Origin: Trigonopsis variabilis
Lineage: Eukaryota > Ascomycota > Trigonopsidomycetes > Trigonopsidales > Trigonopsidaceae
Length of the DNA: 64,000 nucleotides
Reading direction: 5' to 3'
Assembly (NCBI GenBank): GCA_003707065.3
Contig: PPXM03000009.1
Coordinates: 310,001 to 374,000 of the forward strand
Position numbers and translations under genes: made by a program. Positions 31,073 to 42,924 of the stretch are shown piece after piece (within the stretch, counting starts at the first letter, position 1; the number at the start of each line of letters is the position of its first letter). The notes under the pieces were generated by a model. The model searched no databases. It had not been told where the DNA came from and worked only from the letters and a program-made list of their open reading frames with translations.

Positions 31073-32226
31073 GGTTTATCCAACTGTGCAGTCATTCAAT
31101 CGATCTATTTAAAATTTTCTCGACGGTTTAAAAGGTGGCAGTGGAAAAGATGCAAGAGTAGAGGAAAAAAGTCGCAACCCAATTTTTAAGACGCCGTCCA
31201 AGTGGTCAATTGATCCTAGTGCTCGACCCAAAAAATTGCGCTGTCTAAGGGCAAGGGGATCCTGTGCTACCTTCTGTTTTTTTTTAGAAAGGGCCATTAG
31301 TAGTCACCAGTTTCGGCCCCATCTCGTCAGGTTTGGAACTTGTTCTCGTAAACGCGCCGGTCTGCTTTGGTTCTATATACCAGAATTACTTTAGCTGTCT
31401 GCTCCTCGGAACCGTCGTGCTATCACTAGTCGTTTCGTGGTTCTTAGCAAGCCTGGGACCTTGTTTCGAGTTTATCCCCGAAATTCCCTTTTTGGGCCGA
31501 CTCGTGGTGGAACTAGTCTTAGCCCTCTAAGCTATTGAGGCTTTTACTTTTGCAGCACCCTCTCTTTGGACCGGTTTTGTGCTTCCCTCTTTGGTCGTTT
31601 TCCATATCCGTTCGCCACAAACATCTCTTTGTAGCTCCTTGTTTGGCTCCAACAAATAATAACCTGATTTTTTTTCTCCTTGTCAGATATACTTTGTATT
31701 CCATTATTTCGCCCTTTTGGTCATGCAAGTCGAGTCTGGTCGCTTGCCGCCTTTGTCTTGCCTTCCGTCTGTTGGAACCTCTTTATTTTTGCCCTCGTCC
31801 TTCGATCCTGGTCCTACCGTTCTAGACCGTCCCCTCATGCACCACCAAAATCAACTTTCGGACTTGACGTCTTTCCTCTTTTGGCTCCTGTGTTTTCTTG
31901 TACCCACGCTATTCCTATTGCGGGTAACGTGCACCGGCGGAGCTAAACCTTGTTGGGACGTGCACACTCTGTGATCTGTGTGCCCCTAAAATCGCGGGTC
32001 AGCCGGCCTCTCACATGGCTGCCCTGTGCTGCTCGGTTGGCGTGCATATTCTGGGCCCCCATGGCCGCGGTGCCTGTGTAACAAATTAGACTACGACTCG
32101 GGATTTCCCCTGACGCTTTTTTTCCTATTCCTGTTTTACACAAAACGCCACTCACGGCTGGTCCTCGTCACCCATTACTGGTACACTGCACACACTCGCT
32201 TGCGTCTCCAACGCTCGTCTTTCACT
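31073..32226. other. 1.15-kb spacer, pyrimidine-rich on the plus strand
   Basis: Holds the presumed promoter of the hypothetical gene and the 3' UTR of CAF120, both read leftwards. From about 31,540 to 31,900 the plus strand is strongly C/T-rich. A 62-codon minus-strand frame at 31109-31297 starts with a lysine-rich stretch, but nothing supports it as a gene. Confidence 0.45.
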
Positions 32227-34432
32227 TTAATCAAGCAGCATCGACGACGACCCGTCTCCATAGCCTCCCGCTCTTGCGGTCAGAGGCGCCCCTGGGTTTC
32301 CTTCCCATCCTGGCGCCGCCGGTAGAGGCCGTCGGCTCTGCATCGGTCGGGTTTGATCGGGTCTCGGTCCACGCACAGGCGGCTGGTAGGTCTCTCCAGA
32401 TCTCGACGCCTGCATGAACGGTTGCTTAGTCTCACTCGTCTGCAGTCGCCGCTCTGGTTCTGCGCGGCCAAAGCCTGGATCAACGTCCCTCCGCATGCTC
32501 AGCTGGGACTCGCTGCGGCCGGGGAACCCCAGCGCCTCTTGTTCCACCAACCGGTCGTGCCATTCTGACGACCTCGTCGGCGTCAGGTCGTCCGTCAGGA
32601 TCTGTCGCCTAATTTCATCTCGATTAGTTGGCAGCTGACTCACGTATCCTTGTCCAGATCGGTTGTTGGCCGATTGGATTGGGGACAAATGTCGTCCGTG
32701 GGCTTCACCGCCACTCGCAGGCTTGTGCGACTTTCCAGTAACAGGAATCATCGTAGACGGCTCGACGCCCTCAGACGCGCTGCGCTCGTGGCGGCTGTTC
32801 CTAAACAAAGGCCTGGGTCCACTCGGCACAAACCGCCGGAGCTGGCCGAGTTTCTGTAGCGGTGAGGGCGGTTGCTTGGGCAGGGAGTCTGACGACTGTT
32901 TCTTCTTCATCGCCGCCGACGGCTCTTTGAGCTGGGTCAGGCTGGTGGCAGAGGCAAAAGGAGTAGTGTCTCCGCGGCCGCTCAACGTAGAAAGACTGTC
33001 TGATGACAGCGCGTGTCGCATGCCATCGGCCATCCGGGGAGATGGGAGGGGGCTCGAGTCTATGTTGGGACTCTCAGGCGGGAGATAGGGAGAGCGGATG
33101 GGGACACGCTTGTTAGCCAAAGACGTTGTCTCGGGAAGACTCGTTCGTCGCGAGTCGTTGACACCGGAAGCGAGTTTTCTCGACAAGAGTTCGCGAATAG
33201 ACAACCGCCATTGGCTGTCGACCCAGCTCGCAGACTCGGAGTTGATAGTGAGCAGGTTGATATCGACAACGCTGAGATATGAGGTGCGTGGAAGATCAGG
33301 GAGCCCAAACAGTAGACTTCGCAAATCTTTTCGATCGGCATTAAGGCGCTTGGGTCGGCCGTAGAGTCCAAAGGCGTCGAAGATGGGAACGAGATTCCGG
33401 ATCATGGTTTCAAACCCAGGCACGGCTGGATGGACATCGGGCATGATAAAAACGTACGCATCTCTGGCCTCGTTGTTTTGACCAGCAAACTTGACCTGGC
33501 CCTCGATCTTGTACAGAGTCGAACTGTTCAACAACGCCGGCGATTGGGGAAACACGGCGTAGGCAGCGTAGGCAGATAGAACGGTGGCCAGAGGGGCCTT
33601 TTTTGACTTTTTCTTGTCGTCCTCATAAAACACTATTTGTCCTGAGACCCGCTTTCCTTTGCGCTTCTCTGTAGAGGGGAGGATGGCCGCATAGCATCGC
33701 CTCCAGGGCATTCCCGCTCCAAACCGGGCTCGGACCCAGTCGTAATGTTTGAATTTCGTTTCTGCAAGGATATTGTGAATGCCATTGATGTTTTTGCCTT
33801 TGGCCGATAGCAGCGCCCCCGTATAGGCTTCCTGAAGAGCGGTATTCTCGTATACGGCTAGCCTGAAGGCCGAATTCCATTGTTGCATTTGTGAGACAGA
33901 AGAAAACTGGAGTAGGAATCTATTTCGAAGGGTAGTAGAAATAGCCAGAAGATTATTGACTTCGCCAGATGGAGTCGCTAGCTTGGACATCTAAATAGAG
34001 GTTAATACGATCAAGAACTAAACTTACCATTCGAAAAGATGCATCAGCAATATTTATATAGGTAGGCTTGACTGTAGAGATTTTACTGGCATCGCCAATT
34101 TCGCTGACTTTCCACACAGAAATAATGGTGCCGACCAGCTGGGCATAAACCTCCTGCCATTGACGATCACTGCTCTGTTTTCCGTCTATTGGTTAGCCTT
34201 GATGCCTTCACAGACCGCCGAGGTGCCTACCCTGATCAAGATCTTTTAGTATCATGAAATACCCGTCCTGGTAAAGCCGCTGCTGCTGGGCCTTGATGAG
34301 ATGGATCACAGGATGGAGTTCGGGCTCAATTCCCTTATCCATGCCGTTGTCGGAGACGGTCGAGGTTATAGAAAAGGTCCTAGAGTGTTTAGAAGACACA
34401 TCTTCTAAAGACTGAGTCGGAGACGAAGTCAT
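32227..34432 (-). CDS. CAF120: CAF120/SKG3-like PH-domain protein
   Basis: Three exons (34432-34231, 34185-34028, 33990-32227), introns of 45 and 37 nt, 707 residues. Splicing restores DQDGKQSSDRQWQEVYAQLVG, which matches the start of the family's PH domain. Later landmarks are NRFLLQFSSVSQMQQWNSA, the end of the PH domain, and WVRARFGAGMPWRRCYAAI followed by GQIVFYEDDKKK and the AYAVFPQSPALL segment. The C-terminal 300 residues are disordered and basic, rich in Ser and Pro. Yeast Caf120 associates with the CCR4-NOT deadenylase and Skg3 with the bud neck; which of the two roles applies here is not decided by sequence. Confidence 0.88.
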
Positions 34433-36305
34433 GAAAGAAGACAAGGGGAAACGAACGACTTAACGGGTCACAGACTTTGCTTTGAGACGATCCACGCAAA
34501 TTTGCAGTGATAAACAATCCACGGTTCCGGCAGAGTCTGATGGGCAGAAGGGGGGTAGGGCGTCTTGCTCCTGACCGGTGCTGTGGCAACCACAAAGGCG
34601 AATTGATACCAACAAGGCTTGGCAAGAACCAATCTGCGGTACTATCAATTACAAAGACGATCCTTATTAGTACGTCAGCAGGATTGCGTAAGACGCTTTC
34701 CAGCTAGTCAGATATACGAGCAGTTATAGCCAGATCGAGCCGACGTTTTGGTCAGCCGTAGGATTCAAAAGTACGGCTGGCGAGAATTAATAAATGTAAT
34801 TTTTGTATCACTTTTCCTGGGATAATTCTGTTGGCCTCGTCGTTCAGGCCGTCTCTGCGCAACGGGATTTATGCCCCAACCTACGTAAGCCAAGGTCCCA
34901 AGACAATGGCCTTGAACCAGTCCCAACCTTATAGCGAGGTTCTGGCTTGATGTCATCATCTGGTAGGACCAATCTCGTGGTACTATGTTCAGGTTCATTT
35001 TGTACGAGTCAAATCCAAATCAAAGTTGCAGAAGCACTGGCTCAAGCAAGTCAGTCGTGGACCGTCATATGATCCATACCGGGTGCATTGTCAAGTTCTC
35101 ATTCGTCAGTTGGACCGGTAGTTTGTAAGCATTATTGCCATACGAAGTTGCTAAATATTGTTGTTGCCAAGGTGATGGCTTGGTTGATCTGTTTCGATCT
35201 TCATATCCTTGGTCCTACGTCCTAATTCATGACATGACCCATGAGATCTAGTTTTATACTTCATATCAGAGCCTGATATGTATTAGACGTATCACGCCCA
35301 ATCACTAGGACGAGCCAGGAGTACGATCTGTTTCATCTATTTTATCTAATTGACTGAGTCATTTATGGGACATGTTCTGTCTCGTCTCTTTTCTTTCTCT
35401 CAGAGAATACGTAACAGATTATCCCAGATGAAACCCCTGGCTCTTCACCATTTGTTCTTGACAGACCCTATATCTTGGCCCTTTTTTCGGGGACTTCTCG
35501 GTAAGATTCCTATAAATAAAACCTTCGTCATAGTCGGCCTGCGTGCCGTGTATGACTCCAATAGCGGGAATTCCGTAAACGTGACGTGTGATGCCAAGCT
35601 CGCAAACAGTCACCAGTCTAAGTCCGAACAACGCCGCTGGGATAGGACCTTCAAGGACAAGTAAGTCAAAGTTCCACGTATGGACGTCAGTTGTCTAAAT
35701 ATCATTATATTTAACATTGATGTATCATCCTTACCAAGATACCGTCTGTGTTGAAGCGTTTAATATTTTCCTCCAAGCTGCTTACGTTATGAACCCAAAC
35801 GCAATGCAACCTCGGTTTTTAAGGCATTAACTCGGCAAATTCTCCGAAATCATGAAATAATATTCATTATTTGATTCATTGGTGAACTAATAAGGCGCCA
35901 CTCGCCATGTATTCACCGAGTATGTTTTCGTTTCGAAAATAGTCGGCGGCATTTGAATTCCATCGATTTACCCGGCCTTGCCAGTGAGAGGCGCCTTTAT
36001 CGGCTCTTCTCCCAGCATCATCTCAACTCATCTCCCAAGGGATAGATAGACCTTTCCACCTCTATTATCAATCCACAGTCTCCCTTTCGCGTCTAGTCAA
36101 CCTCCCATCTGAAAGCCTCAATTAGGATCTTCTTAATACTCAGGTCTTTGATTCATCTCGTCTTTGTCTTGTTTTCCTCTCAGGTTACAGTCGCCATTGA
36201 GGGACAAAAAGGTTCCTGATCCATTTGTTACAGACGCCGTCGTTCAAATTTCTCTTCTTCCTCGACGGATCTCCTCAAACACTCCAGTTTTTCCTCCTTC
36301 TGTTT
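34433..36305. promoter_or_regulatory. 1.87-kb divergent spacer, CAF120 / PTC7
   Basis: No gene recognised on either strand. A 104-codon plus-strand frame at 35350-35664 lacks any motif. A pyrimidine-rich run ending in CTCTCAG near 36182 could be the end of a 5'-UTR intron of PTC7. Confidence 0.5.
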
Positions 36306-37145
36306 ATGTTGAAGATTCTTCCCCGATCTCAACCGTCCTTAGCGCTTTTATCGGCTTCGTCGACTTTTGCAAAGCGAAGTCCAAAACCTTTTCCTAACCA
36401 AGTTCCTCATCCGAGATACGCTCAGAGCAATGGGGATGACGCTATTCTGCTCTCTCAGTCATTTTTAGGCGTCGCTGATGGCGTTGGCGCGTGGAATCTC
36501 AAGCCAACCGGATATCCAGGAGTTTGGTCGGCCTTGTTGCTGGACGAGACCTTCCTGCGATGGAAGCAAGCAAACAAGTTTGGGCTATCCTACACCTTGC
36601 CCCAACTGATTAATGATTCTTTAGTTGCATTAAGAAATAGGCTAGATTCTCAATCGATCTGTGGCACGACGACTATTCTCACCTGCGAATTGCGCGACCG
36701 AGAGTTACATATATCCAACGTCGGCGATAGCCGGATTTGGGTCATCCGCAACAACAAAATAATCTTTACTGATAGAGAGCAATGGCATTGGTTTGATTGC
36801 CCCAAACAGCTGGGCACGAATTCATCAGATAACCCTCTTAAAGACGCAGATTCTTGTGTGATCGACACGGAGCCGGGAGACTTGATTCTGATTTCATCCG
36901 ATGGGCTCAGTGATAATATGTGGCCGCACGAGATTTTGGAGACAATCAACTCCTGTCTGACACGGGAGCCCACCAAGCTGCGAAAAGCTTGTGACGCGCT
37001 ACTTCGTAAGGCAGTGTCATACGCGTGGGATCCTTTTGGCGTTTGCCCTTATATGGAACGAGGCATTCAGCAAGGTCTTGCCCTCGAGGGTGGAAAGCAG
37101 GATGATATAACCATTGGACTGGCCAGAGTTTGTGAAGGAGTATAG
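36306..37145 (+). CDS. PTC7: PTC7-type mitochondrial PP2C phosphatase
   Basis: 279 residues; the first ATG is at 36306 though the frame is open to 36225. The N-terminal 35 residues are rich in Ser, Lys, Arg and Leu and could be a mitochondrial presequence. The PP2C core is present: SFLGVADGVGAW with the first metal-binding aspartate, CGTTTILTC, HISNVGDSR, ISSDGLSDN with a second metal aspartate and GGKQDDITIGLA with a third. The GVADGVG form and C-terminal KxDDIT are typical of the PTC7/PPTC7 branch. Yeast Ptc7 dephosphorylates the coenzyme Q protein Coq7 and promotes CoQ synthesis. COQ9, a partner of Coq7, is encoded 14 kb away. Confidence 0.88.
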   Translation: MLKILPRSQPSLALLSASSTFAKRSPKPFPNQVPHPRYAQSNGDDAILLSQSFLGVADGVGAWNLKPTGYPGVWSALLLDETFLRWKQANKFGLSYTLPQLINDSLVALRNRLDSQSICGTTTILTCELRDRELHISNVGDSRIWVIRNNKIIFTDREQWHWFDCPKQLGTNSSDNPLKDADSCVIDTEPGDLILISSDGLSDNMWPHEILETINSCLTREPTKLRKACDALLRKAVSYAWDPFGVCPYMERGIQQGLALEGGKQDDITIGLARVCEGV

Positions 37146-37394
37146 ATTCACAGCAAAGGAACAGTCTATTGAAACTAGTGAAGACATGGCTATGGGATTG
37201 AAGAGTAATATGCATATAGACGGCGTTGGAATCGGTTGGAAATATATACTTAGTTTGGGTAACTCCGTGTAGGAAAAACAGACAGAGCTAATTAGAAAAG
37301 ACACGTACAAAAGAGACTTGCATGATCACTTGAAACTCTGATATTCACTGTTACTAGGGATGACCGACATATAATCATAACTAATACATTCTAT

Positions 37395-37965
37395 TCATGA
37401 CTCTAAACTTTTCTTGACCATTTCCCAATCATTCTTCGCTGTTTCATGTTCTTTGGAGGCTTCCTTGATTCGCTCTCTCACCCGTTCATTCATCATGACT
37501 TCACTTGCCGACTGGAAAATCGTTGAGGCCCATCCGTCCTTGAGTCGATTCGCTTCCATGGCAATGGAATTCAGTTCCAGATCCAGGTATTTCTCGTAGG
37601 CTTGAAATCGCTTCAGCAAGTCGTCTCCAACCGACATTTTAGCATGTAGAACCATTAACGATGGTTTCGACTCGCGGATCGCAAAGACTCGCTGGATCGC
37701 TTCCGTCGCTCGGTTCAGCAAGGCAGCTCTGATTATTTTATCCGGAATCTTCTGATCGCTGCTAACGAGGTTTTCATATATGTCTTTTGCAGGACTTTCA
37801 GGGTACCATAACTCCAAATGGCTTAATTTGGCTAGCGTCTTAGCTTTGTCTCAGATCCCGTCACTTACCCATCTTGCGTTTCTTATAAACTGACGAAAAG
37901 ATCATCATTGCCGAAACCATAAAGGCAACATAGAGAATTGGTAAATACACTGAGACATTTCCCAT
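37395..37965 (-). CDS. SEC66: SEC66 (SEC71), Sec62/63 translocon subunit
   Basis: Two exons (37965-37869, 37831-37395) with a 37-nt intron; 177 residues. The first exon gives a lumenal N-terminus and one membrane helix (VYLPILYVAFMVSAMMIFS) followed by a basic patch; splicing then gives AKLSHLELWYPESPAKDIY. Conserved segments include IPDKIIRAALLNRATEAI, SVGDDLLKRFQ and AMEANRLKDGWASTIFQSA. The protein is part of the Sec63 complex that drives post-translational import into the endoplasmic reticulum. It shares a 478-bp divergent promoter with NPL4. Confidence 0.92.
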
Positions 37966-38443
37966 TGTGTCAGTGTCTGGTTATCCCTTGTAATGAGACT
38001 CGAGGAGAGAACTCTGGGTCGGAGTGCACTCCAGACGTGCCATGGCAACGTCTGGATCAGAGAGAAGAATAGCACGACTTCTAGTCGCAGCCAAGCTCTG
38101 CAGGTTCCAGTTCAGAAAGACAATTTTCAGTAATAAACCCGTCTTCTGGATCCTCACCCTAATGGTGCTTCCAACCCGCGCCATATGTATCATCTACAGT
38201 TGCTATATCTCCTATGGTGCCTGGAGTCGACCTTCTCTAGCACTACATGCCAGTCGAGGGCAATTCAGCTGCATCAATTCAACACCGAATTAGTAGAGTT
38301 CATCGAAGCCCAAAAATAGCCCTGCAATCTGGCATTCTTCACTACACCGGCCACAAGTACGTAACCGTGACAGCGACTCCCAGCTCGAGATTGTATCGCT
38401 GGATCGTACTTCTGCGAGTTCACCGACAGATTGCCACCTAAAC
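37966..38443. promoter_or_regulatory. Bidirectional promoter SEC66 / NPL4
   Basis: 478 bp between two divergently read endoplasmic-reticulum genes. Small frames in it are unsupported. I did not find a clear unfolded-protein-response element. Confidence 0.5.
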
Positions 38444-40216
38444 ATGGTAAGACGAAAAAAGAACGAGAAGCTGACCATAGATTTTACGATTTAGGTCCAA
38501 AGATGGTAATTTCCGGGTATCAGTCGAACCTCAAGATGACTTTTTGACAGTACTCGATAAGGTAAGTTGAACAATAACAAGTGAAAGAGCAAACTGACGG
38601 CTTGTTAGCTTCGAAAAGAAATCCCAAAGGCAGACTTTTCCACTTTGACTCTGAGCGATCGCCCTACAGGTGGGAATGTTTCATTTGCATCTCCATTGTG
38701 TGGCCAATCGATTGCTGATCTTGGCTTTCACCATGGAGATCTGATGTTTCTGAATTATGATGATATGAAGCTGGGGCAAGGAGACCATGAGCTGGCTGAC
38801 GCTGAAGGTCCTGGTAACCAACAGACCTCGGAACTTCCAGTAGATCAAGAGTTGGCTAAACAAAGTGGACGAATTCCTCGGAAACGGGATCCAAAGATGT
38901 GTCGACATGGCGACAAAGGCAAATGTGAATACTGTGCTGATTTAGAACCCTGGGATGACGGATACCTCAAAGAACATGGCATCAAACATATGTCATTCCA
39001 AGCTTACGTCCGAAAAATTAATGCAGAAACTAATAAGCCTGAGTCAAAGGCCAGCTTCATTCATCCTTTGTCTCCTAGTGACTTTCGGATCAAAGTCCCC
39101 TGTCCTTCTGGACACGCTCCCTGGCCTAAAGCCATTTGCACTAAATGCCAACCGCCGGCAATAACGTTACAGCCTCAGACATTTAGAATGGTTGATCATG
39201 TAGAGTTTGCTAATCCGGGTATAGTCAACACTTTTCTGGATAGCTGGAGGAAATCTGGCAGTCAGCGGTTAGGTTATCTGGTTGGATCATATGAGCCGTA
39301 CGACCAATCACCTCTAGGAGTTAAAGCGGTCGTGCAAGCTATTTTCGAGCCGGCTCAGAGCGACGAAATAGATGGTCTTAAAGTTACCAATGATTGGGAA
39401 GCAAAAGGCTTGGATGGTTTAGTGGGTAAATTAAATCTCATGGTGGTTGGAGTTATCTTTACTGACCTGATCGACGCTGGGAAAGGCAACGGGACTGTTG
39501 TTTGTAAAAGGCATGCCAAGTCTTATTTCTTGTCTTGTCTGGAAACTGCCTTGGCTGCCCGACTGCAGTCCTGTCATCCTAATCCCTGTCACTGGTCAGA
39601 CCAGGGATACTTTTCATCAAAATTTGTCACCTGTGTTGTCTCAGGAAATGTACAAGGAGAGATCGAAGTCAATGCCTATCAAGTGAGCGAAATGGCTGAG
39701 GCAATGATCAAAGCAGACCTCATTGAACCGTCATCGAATCCTGGAATGATGATGATCAAACCAGCGACGTCGACACGATACGTTCCTGACATCTATTACC
39801 GCAAGAAAAACCAATATGGGACTACAGTCACCACCAATGCCAAACCGGCCTTCCCTGTGGAGTATCTTCTCGTGACCTTGACTCATGGATTTCCTGATAA
39901 CCCTAAACCTGTGTTTAAAGCTCCAGTTATGGATATGGCCTTTCCGGTGGAGAATCGCGAATACATTGGAGAAGTCCAAGATCTCAAGGCTCTATCGCGT
40001 CAGATAGGGGTTGGCCATGGTGAGTCAGAGCGACCACTTGAAGCTATTAGTGATTTCCATCTGGTCTATTACATTTCTCAGCTTGATATCCTCTCTGGCG
40101 AAGACCTCGCGCTCTTGTGTAGAGCTGCTGTCAGTCATGAGGAAGGAGATGGATACCAACTACTGGAGCGTCCTGGATGGCATACTCTATTGGCAATTTT
40201 GAGGGAAAGTGTATAG
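38444..40216 (+). CDS. NPL4: NPL4, Cdc48 cofactor of ERAD
   Basis: Three exons: 38444-38446, 38481-38561 and 38609-40216, introns of 34 and 47 nt, 563 residues. The first exon holds only the start codon. Splicing gives MILRFRSKDGNFRVSV, the expected N-terminal ubiquitin-like (UBX-like) domain of Npl4. The zinc finger (CRHGDKGKCEYCADLEPWD) and the large MPN-like NPL4 domain follow, with HMSFQAYVRKIN and GVKAVVQAIFEPAQ. Npl4 with Ufd1 recruits Cdc48/p97 to ubiquitinated substrates at the endoplasmic reticulum, chromatin and ribosome. The C-terminus keeps the conserved hydrophobic block to the stop. Confidence 0.93.
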
Positions 40217-40455
40217 GTATGATACGAAAGAGCATAGAAACCTCGCATAGTCCAAAGACTTTTCTATTGGCTATTGGAGAATAGTTGGATAGGTTCGTAT
40301 TGTAAATTAGCGGCGGGATTTTACATCGATTTCGTGGTTCTTTAGAGACCTGTTCCGGATGATCAAGTAGCAACGGTCCTAAAAAGGGCACCCACCTTTA
40401 CGCGTAACGGTTCCAGCAGAGACACCAACCGCCGATTTGGTACTATCCTTTAGGA

Positions 40456-41007
40456 ATGATCATATATGAAGAGTTTAACCCCAAGTCGAGGGAGGTTGGG
40501 CTTGAGGATATCAAAGCGATGATATCAGATGAATTGTCGGAGCCGTATTCTATCTACGTATATCGATACTTTATCAGTCAGTGGCCGAATTTGTGTTTTA
40601 TAGCCAAAGATGAGGATGAGCAGAGTGGAGAGAAAAAAATGATAGGAGTGATTATTTGCCGGCTGGAAAGTCATCGGAATAAACGATCGAGGGGATATAT
40701 AGCCATGTTGACTGTGCTGAGATCCTACCGAGGGCGAGGGATTGCAAAGAAGCTGATCAAATTGGCTCTGGATAGTATGAAAGCACAGGGAGCAGATGAG
40801 GTTCGTTAAGAGTGACAATGTCATCTAACAGATTAGGTGATGCTAGAAACGGAAGCAGATAATGAAGCAGCCATTGGGATATATCATGGGATGGGGTTTT
40901 TAAAGGTAAAGCGACTACATAAATATTACATGCAAGATCAAGACGCTTTTAGAATGATTTTACCATTGACGGAAAAGGCTCTGGTTTTGTCCAGTTATCT
41001 AGAGTAA
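40456..41007 (+). CDS. MAK3: MAK3 (NAA30), catalytic subunit of NatC
   Basis: Two exons (40456-40800, 40837-41007), 171 residues. The first has the GNAT fold with SRGYIAMLTVLRSYRGRGIA, the acetyl-CoA binding Q/RxxGxG/A motif being RSYRGRGIA. Splicing restores DEVMLETEADNEAAIGIY and HGMGFLKVKRLHKYYM, both highly diagnostic of Mak3. The enzyme acetylates the N-terminus of proteins starting with Met followed by a bulky hydrophobic residue. The intron is 36 nt and has an unusual donor (GTTCGT). The gene lies downstream of NPL4 on the same strand. Confidence 0.92.
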
Positions 41008-41296
41008 GAGCTGTCCATGGTCAGGGGGTCAGTTTGGGTTCTTCTAAAAGTTTGATTAGGTATTTGTAGGTATTGAATTTTGGTCTGGTTCACATGATGG
41101 AGCCGTAGTTTCGATAGGCTTGTCGTTACTTTCGATAGGTATGTTCCATAAGCAGATCCATTACTGGTTACAAGACGAATTAGCTGGCTACAGGCCGATT
41201 GTACTGTGAATCGCTTTAATTAATGGAACACTGATCTCGAAATCAATCGAAGCGGAACAACTTCCGACATGTGATATAACCCAACTTCTCGACCGA

Positions 41297-42116
41297 CTAG
41301 TCTTCTTCGTCGTCTCCAATCTGGGGAGCCAAAAAGAATCGGACGTAACCACTGGGAAGTCCAAACTCAACCATGATAGGAAGGCTATTGGACATCTTAA
41401 TCCGGACTGTTTCTGACAAGCTCGCTGATTTACAAAAGTTAAGGAGATATTTAGTATTCAGGGTCAATTGAGTTGGTTCAGCAGCTTGGATGTCTACCGA
41501 GTTCTCCTTCTTCTCCGGGTCTGTGTGACGGTTCAAGACAATCGTAGCATCGGCTATGTCACCTGAAGTATTGAATCGAATGGAATTTTTGTCGGTGTAC
41601 ATTGTTAAAGCATCGGCCAACGAATTCATATCTCGACAGATTCGTAAGAACTCGGCAGAAGGAAGGGTGACTGTCACGTCGTAGTCAGCATCAGGGATCT
41701 CCAGCTGTTCCTGATCGATATCCATCAACTTCAAATCAAACTCGCTCAATCGTTCTCGCTCCACCTCATCAAATATAATCTTGAGCTTTTCAGGCTTATC
41801 GTCTGCCCTCAGCGTGAGCCGGTCATCGTTATTCCCGCATTTTAGAATCTTGGACAACGATGCGACGTTTAATCCTAACGTGATACTACGATCACATCGA
41901 TATTCAGAAAAGGCCTCCGGCCCGATCAACAATGACACGAGGGCAATGTGAGTGTTGTCCATAGCCTGTAAGGCAATACCTTCATCGCTGAATTCAAAAT
42001 TACAATCAGTAACTTGATCTCTAATAGCTTCGATAATCTATCATTAGCAACACTTTCATAGATGCTGGATCTACCTTTTTGAAAAGAGCAGCTTGATCAA
42101 ATTTCGCCTCAAGCAT
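41297..42116 (-). CDS. POL30: Proliferating cell nuclear antigen (PCNA)
   Basis: Two exons (42116-42075, 42037-41297) around a 37-nt intron; 260 residues, the normal length. It starts MLEAKFDQAALFKKI and continues with ALQAMDNTHIALVSL and ends LAPQIGDDEED. The interdomain loop and the PIP-box-binding pocket residues in the IDQEQLEIPDADYD segment look conserved. PCNA is the sliding clamp for DNA polymerases and a platform for repair. It converges on MAK3. Confidence 0.96.
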
Positions 42117-42924
42117 GGTGGTTGTGTTAAAAGACGCGTCGCGCGTCCAGAGCTAATTTGTTGCTATGGTCTCTGGCACGTTACCCTGTCTATGTCCGAC
42201 AGCAATGTCAAGAGAATCAACCCATATGATCCATTCCCGGGAACCGTGATTCAATTGCCGTTTGACTGGCACCTCCAAGCGGTCTCCACAAATGGATCAT
42301 AATCATAGATACACCAAACTTTTGGCTCTTAGCTAATCTGTTCTGCGCCACAAACACTGGTCATAGTGTCGCTAATATCCATGTCTCCTTTATTGTTATA
42401 TATCCGTTAGCCAGAGTCTTGCATTTGCATTACATGTTGGTACAAACTGCTTTCTGATGTCATTCTCAAGGTATGATCTACTCTGGATGTCACGTCTCTA
42501 GAAAGCGCGCTCAGAATGTATCCTGAACGCATCCTAGATATTCTTTATTAGGCCAGGTTCTTGCTTTAGCTTAGAAATACCTGAAATTAGCCTAAGGTTC
42601 CTGAGACTAGATTATTTCAAGCACTTTCAAGTGCTTTCCTGCTCCACCTTTCCTTATCCTCTCGCTGGAACAAAGTCGACGCGTCTATGATCACTATTAT
42701 GGCAAAAATCTTTACTATTACCCTCTGATCGGACCGCCTTTCGTGCCCTGAATGCAAATACGATCTTACCCCGAATCCAAGTCCTCAATCCCTTTCTCTG
42801 TAGATTCGTCGTCCTATCTCATGATCCTGCTGATAAGTTAAAGATGGCCTAGTCTTGAAAGGCCAGTCCGGGTAAGTTGTTCAATGCATATAATCCAACG
42901 ATCCCTTATCGACCTAATCTTTGG
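42117..42924. promoter_or_regulatory. Divergent promoter region, PCNA / Rua1-like regulator
   Basis: About 800 bp with no gene recognised. Contains a short perfect hairpin (AGCACTT-TC-AAGTGCT near 42618-42634). A donor/acceptor pair at 42872-42931 (GTAAGT...CCTAAT...ATAG) would form an intron across the presumed start of the next gene, so that start is uncertain. Confidence 0.45.

Noticed and set aside
31109-31297. 62-codon lysine-starting frame resembling the opening of PXR1/PINX1
   Set aside because: Only about a dozen residues look similar; the tryptophan and glycine-patch residues are absent.
35350-35664. 104-codon plus-strand frame
   Set aside because: It starts at a non-ATG codon, has no domain and mixed composition.
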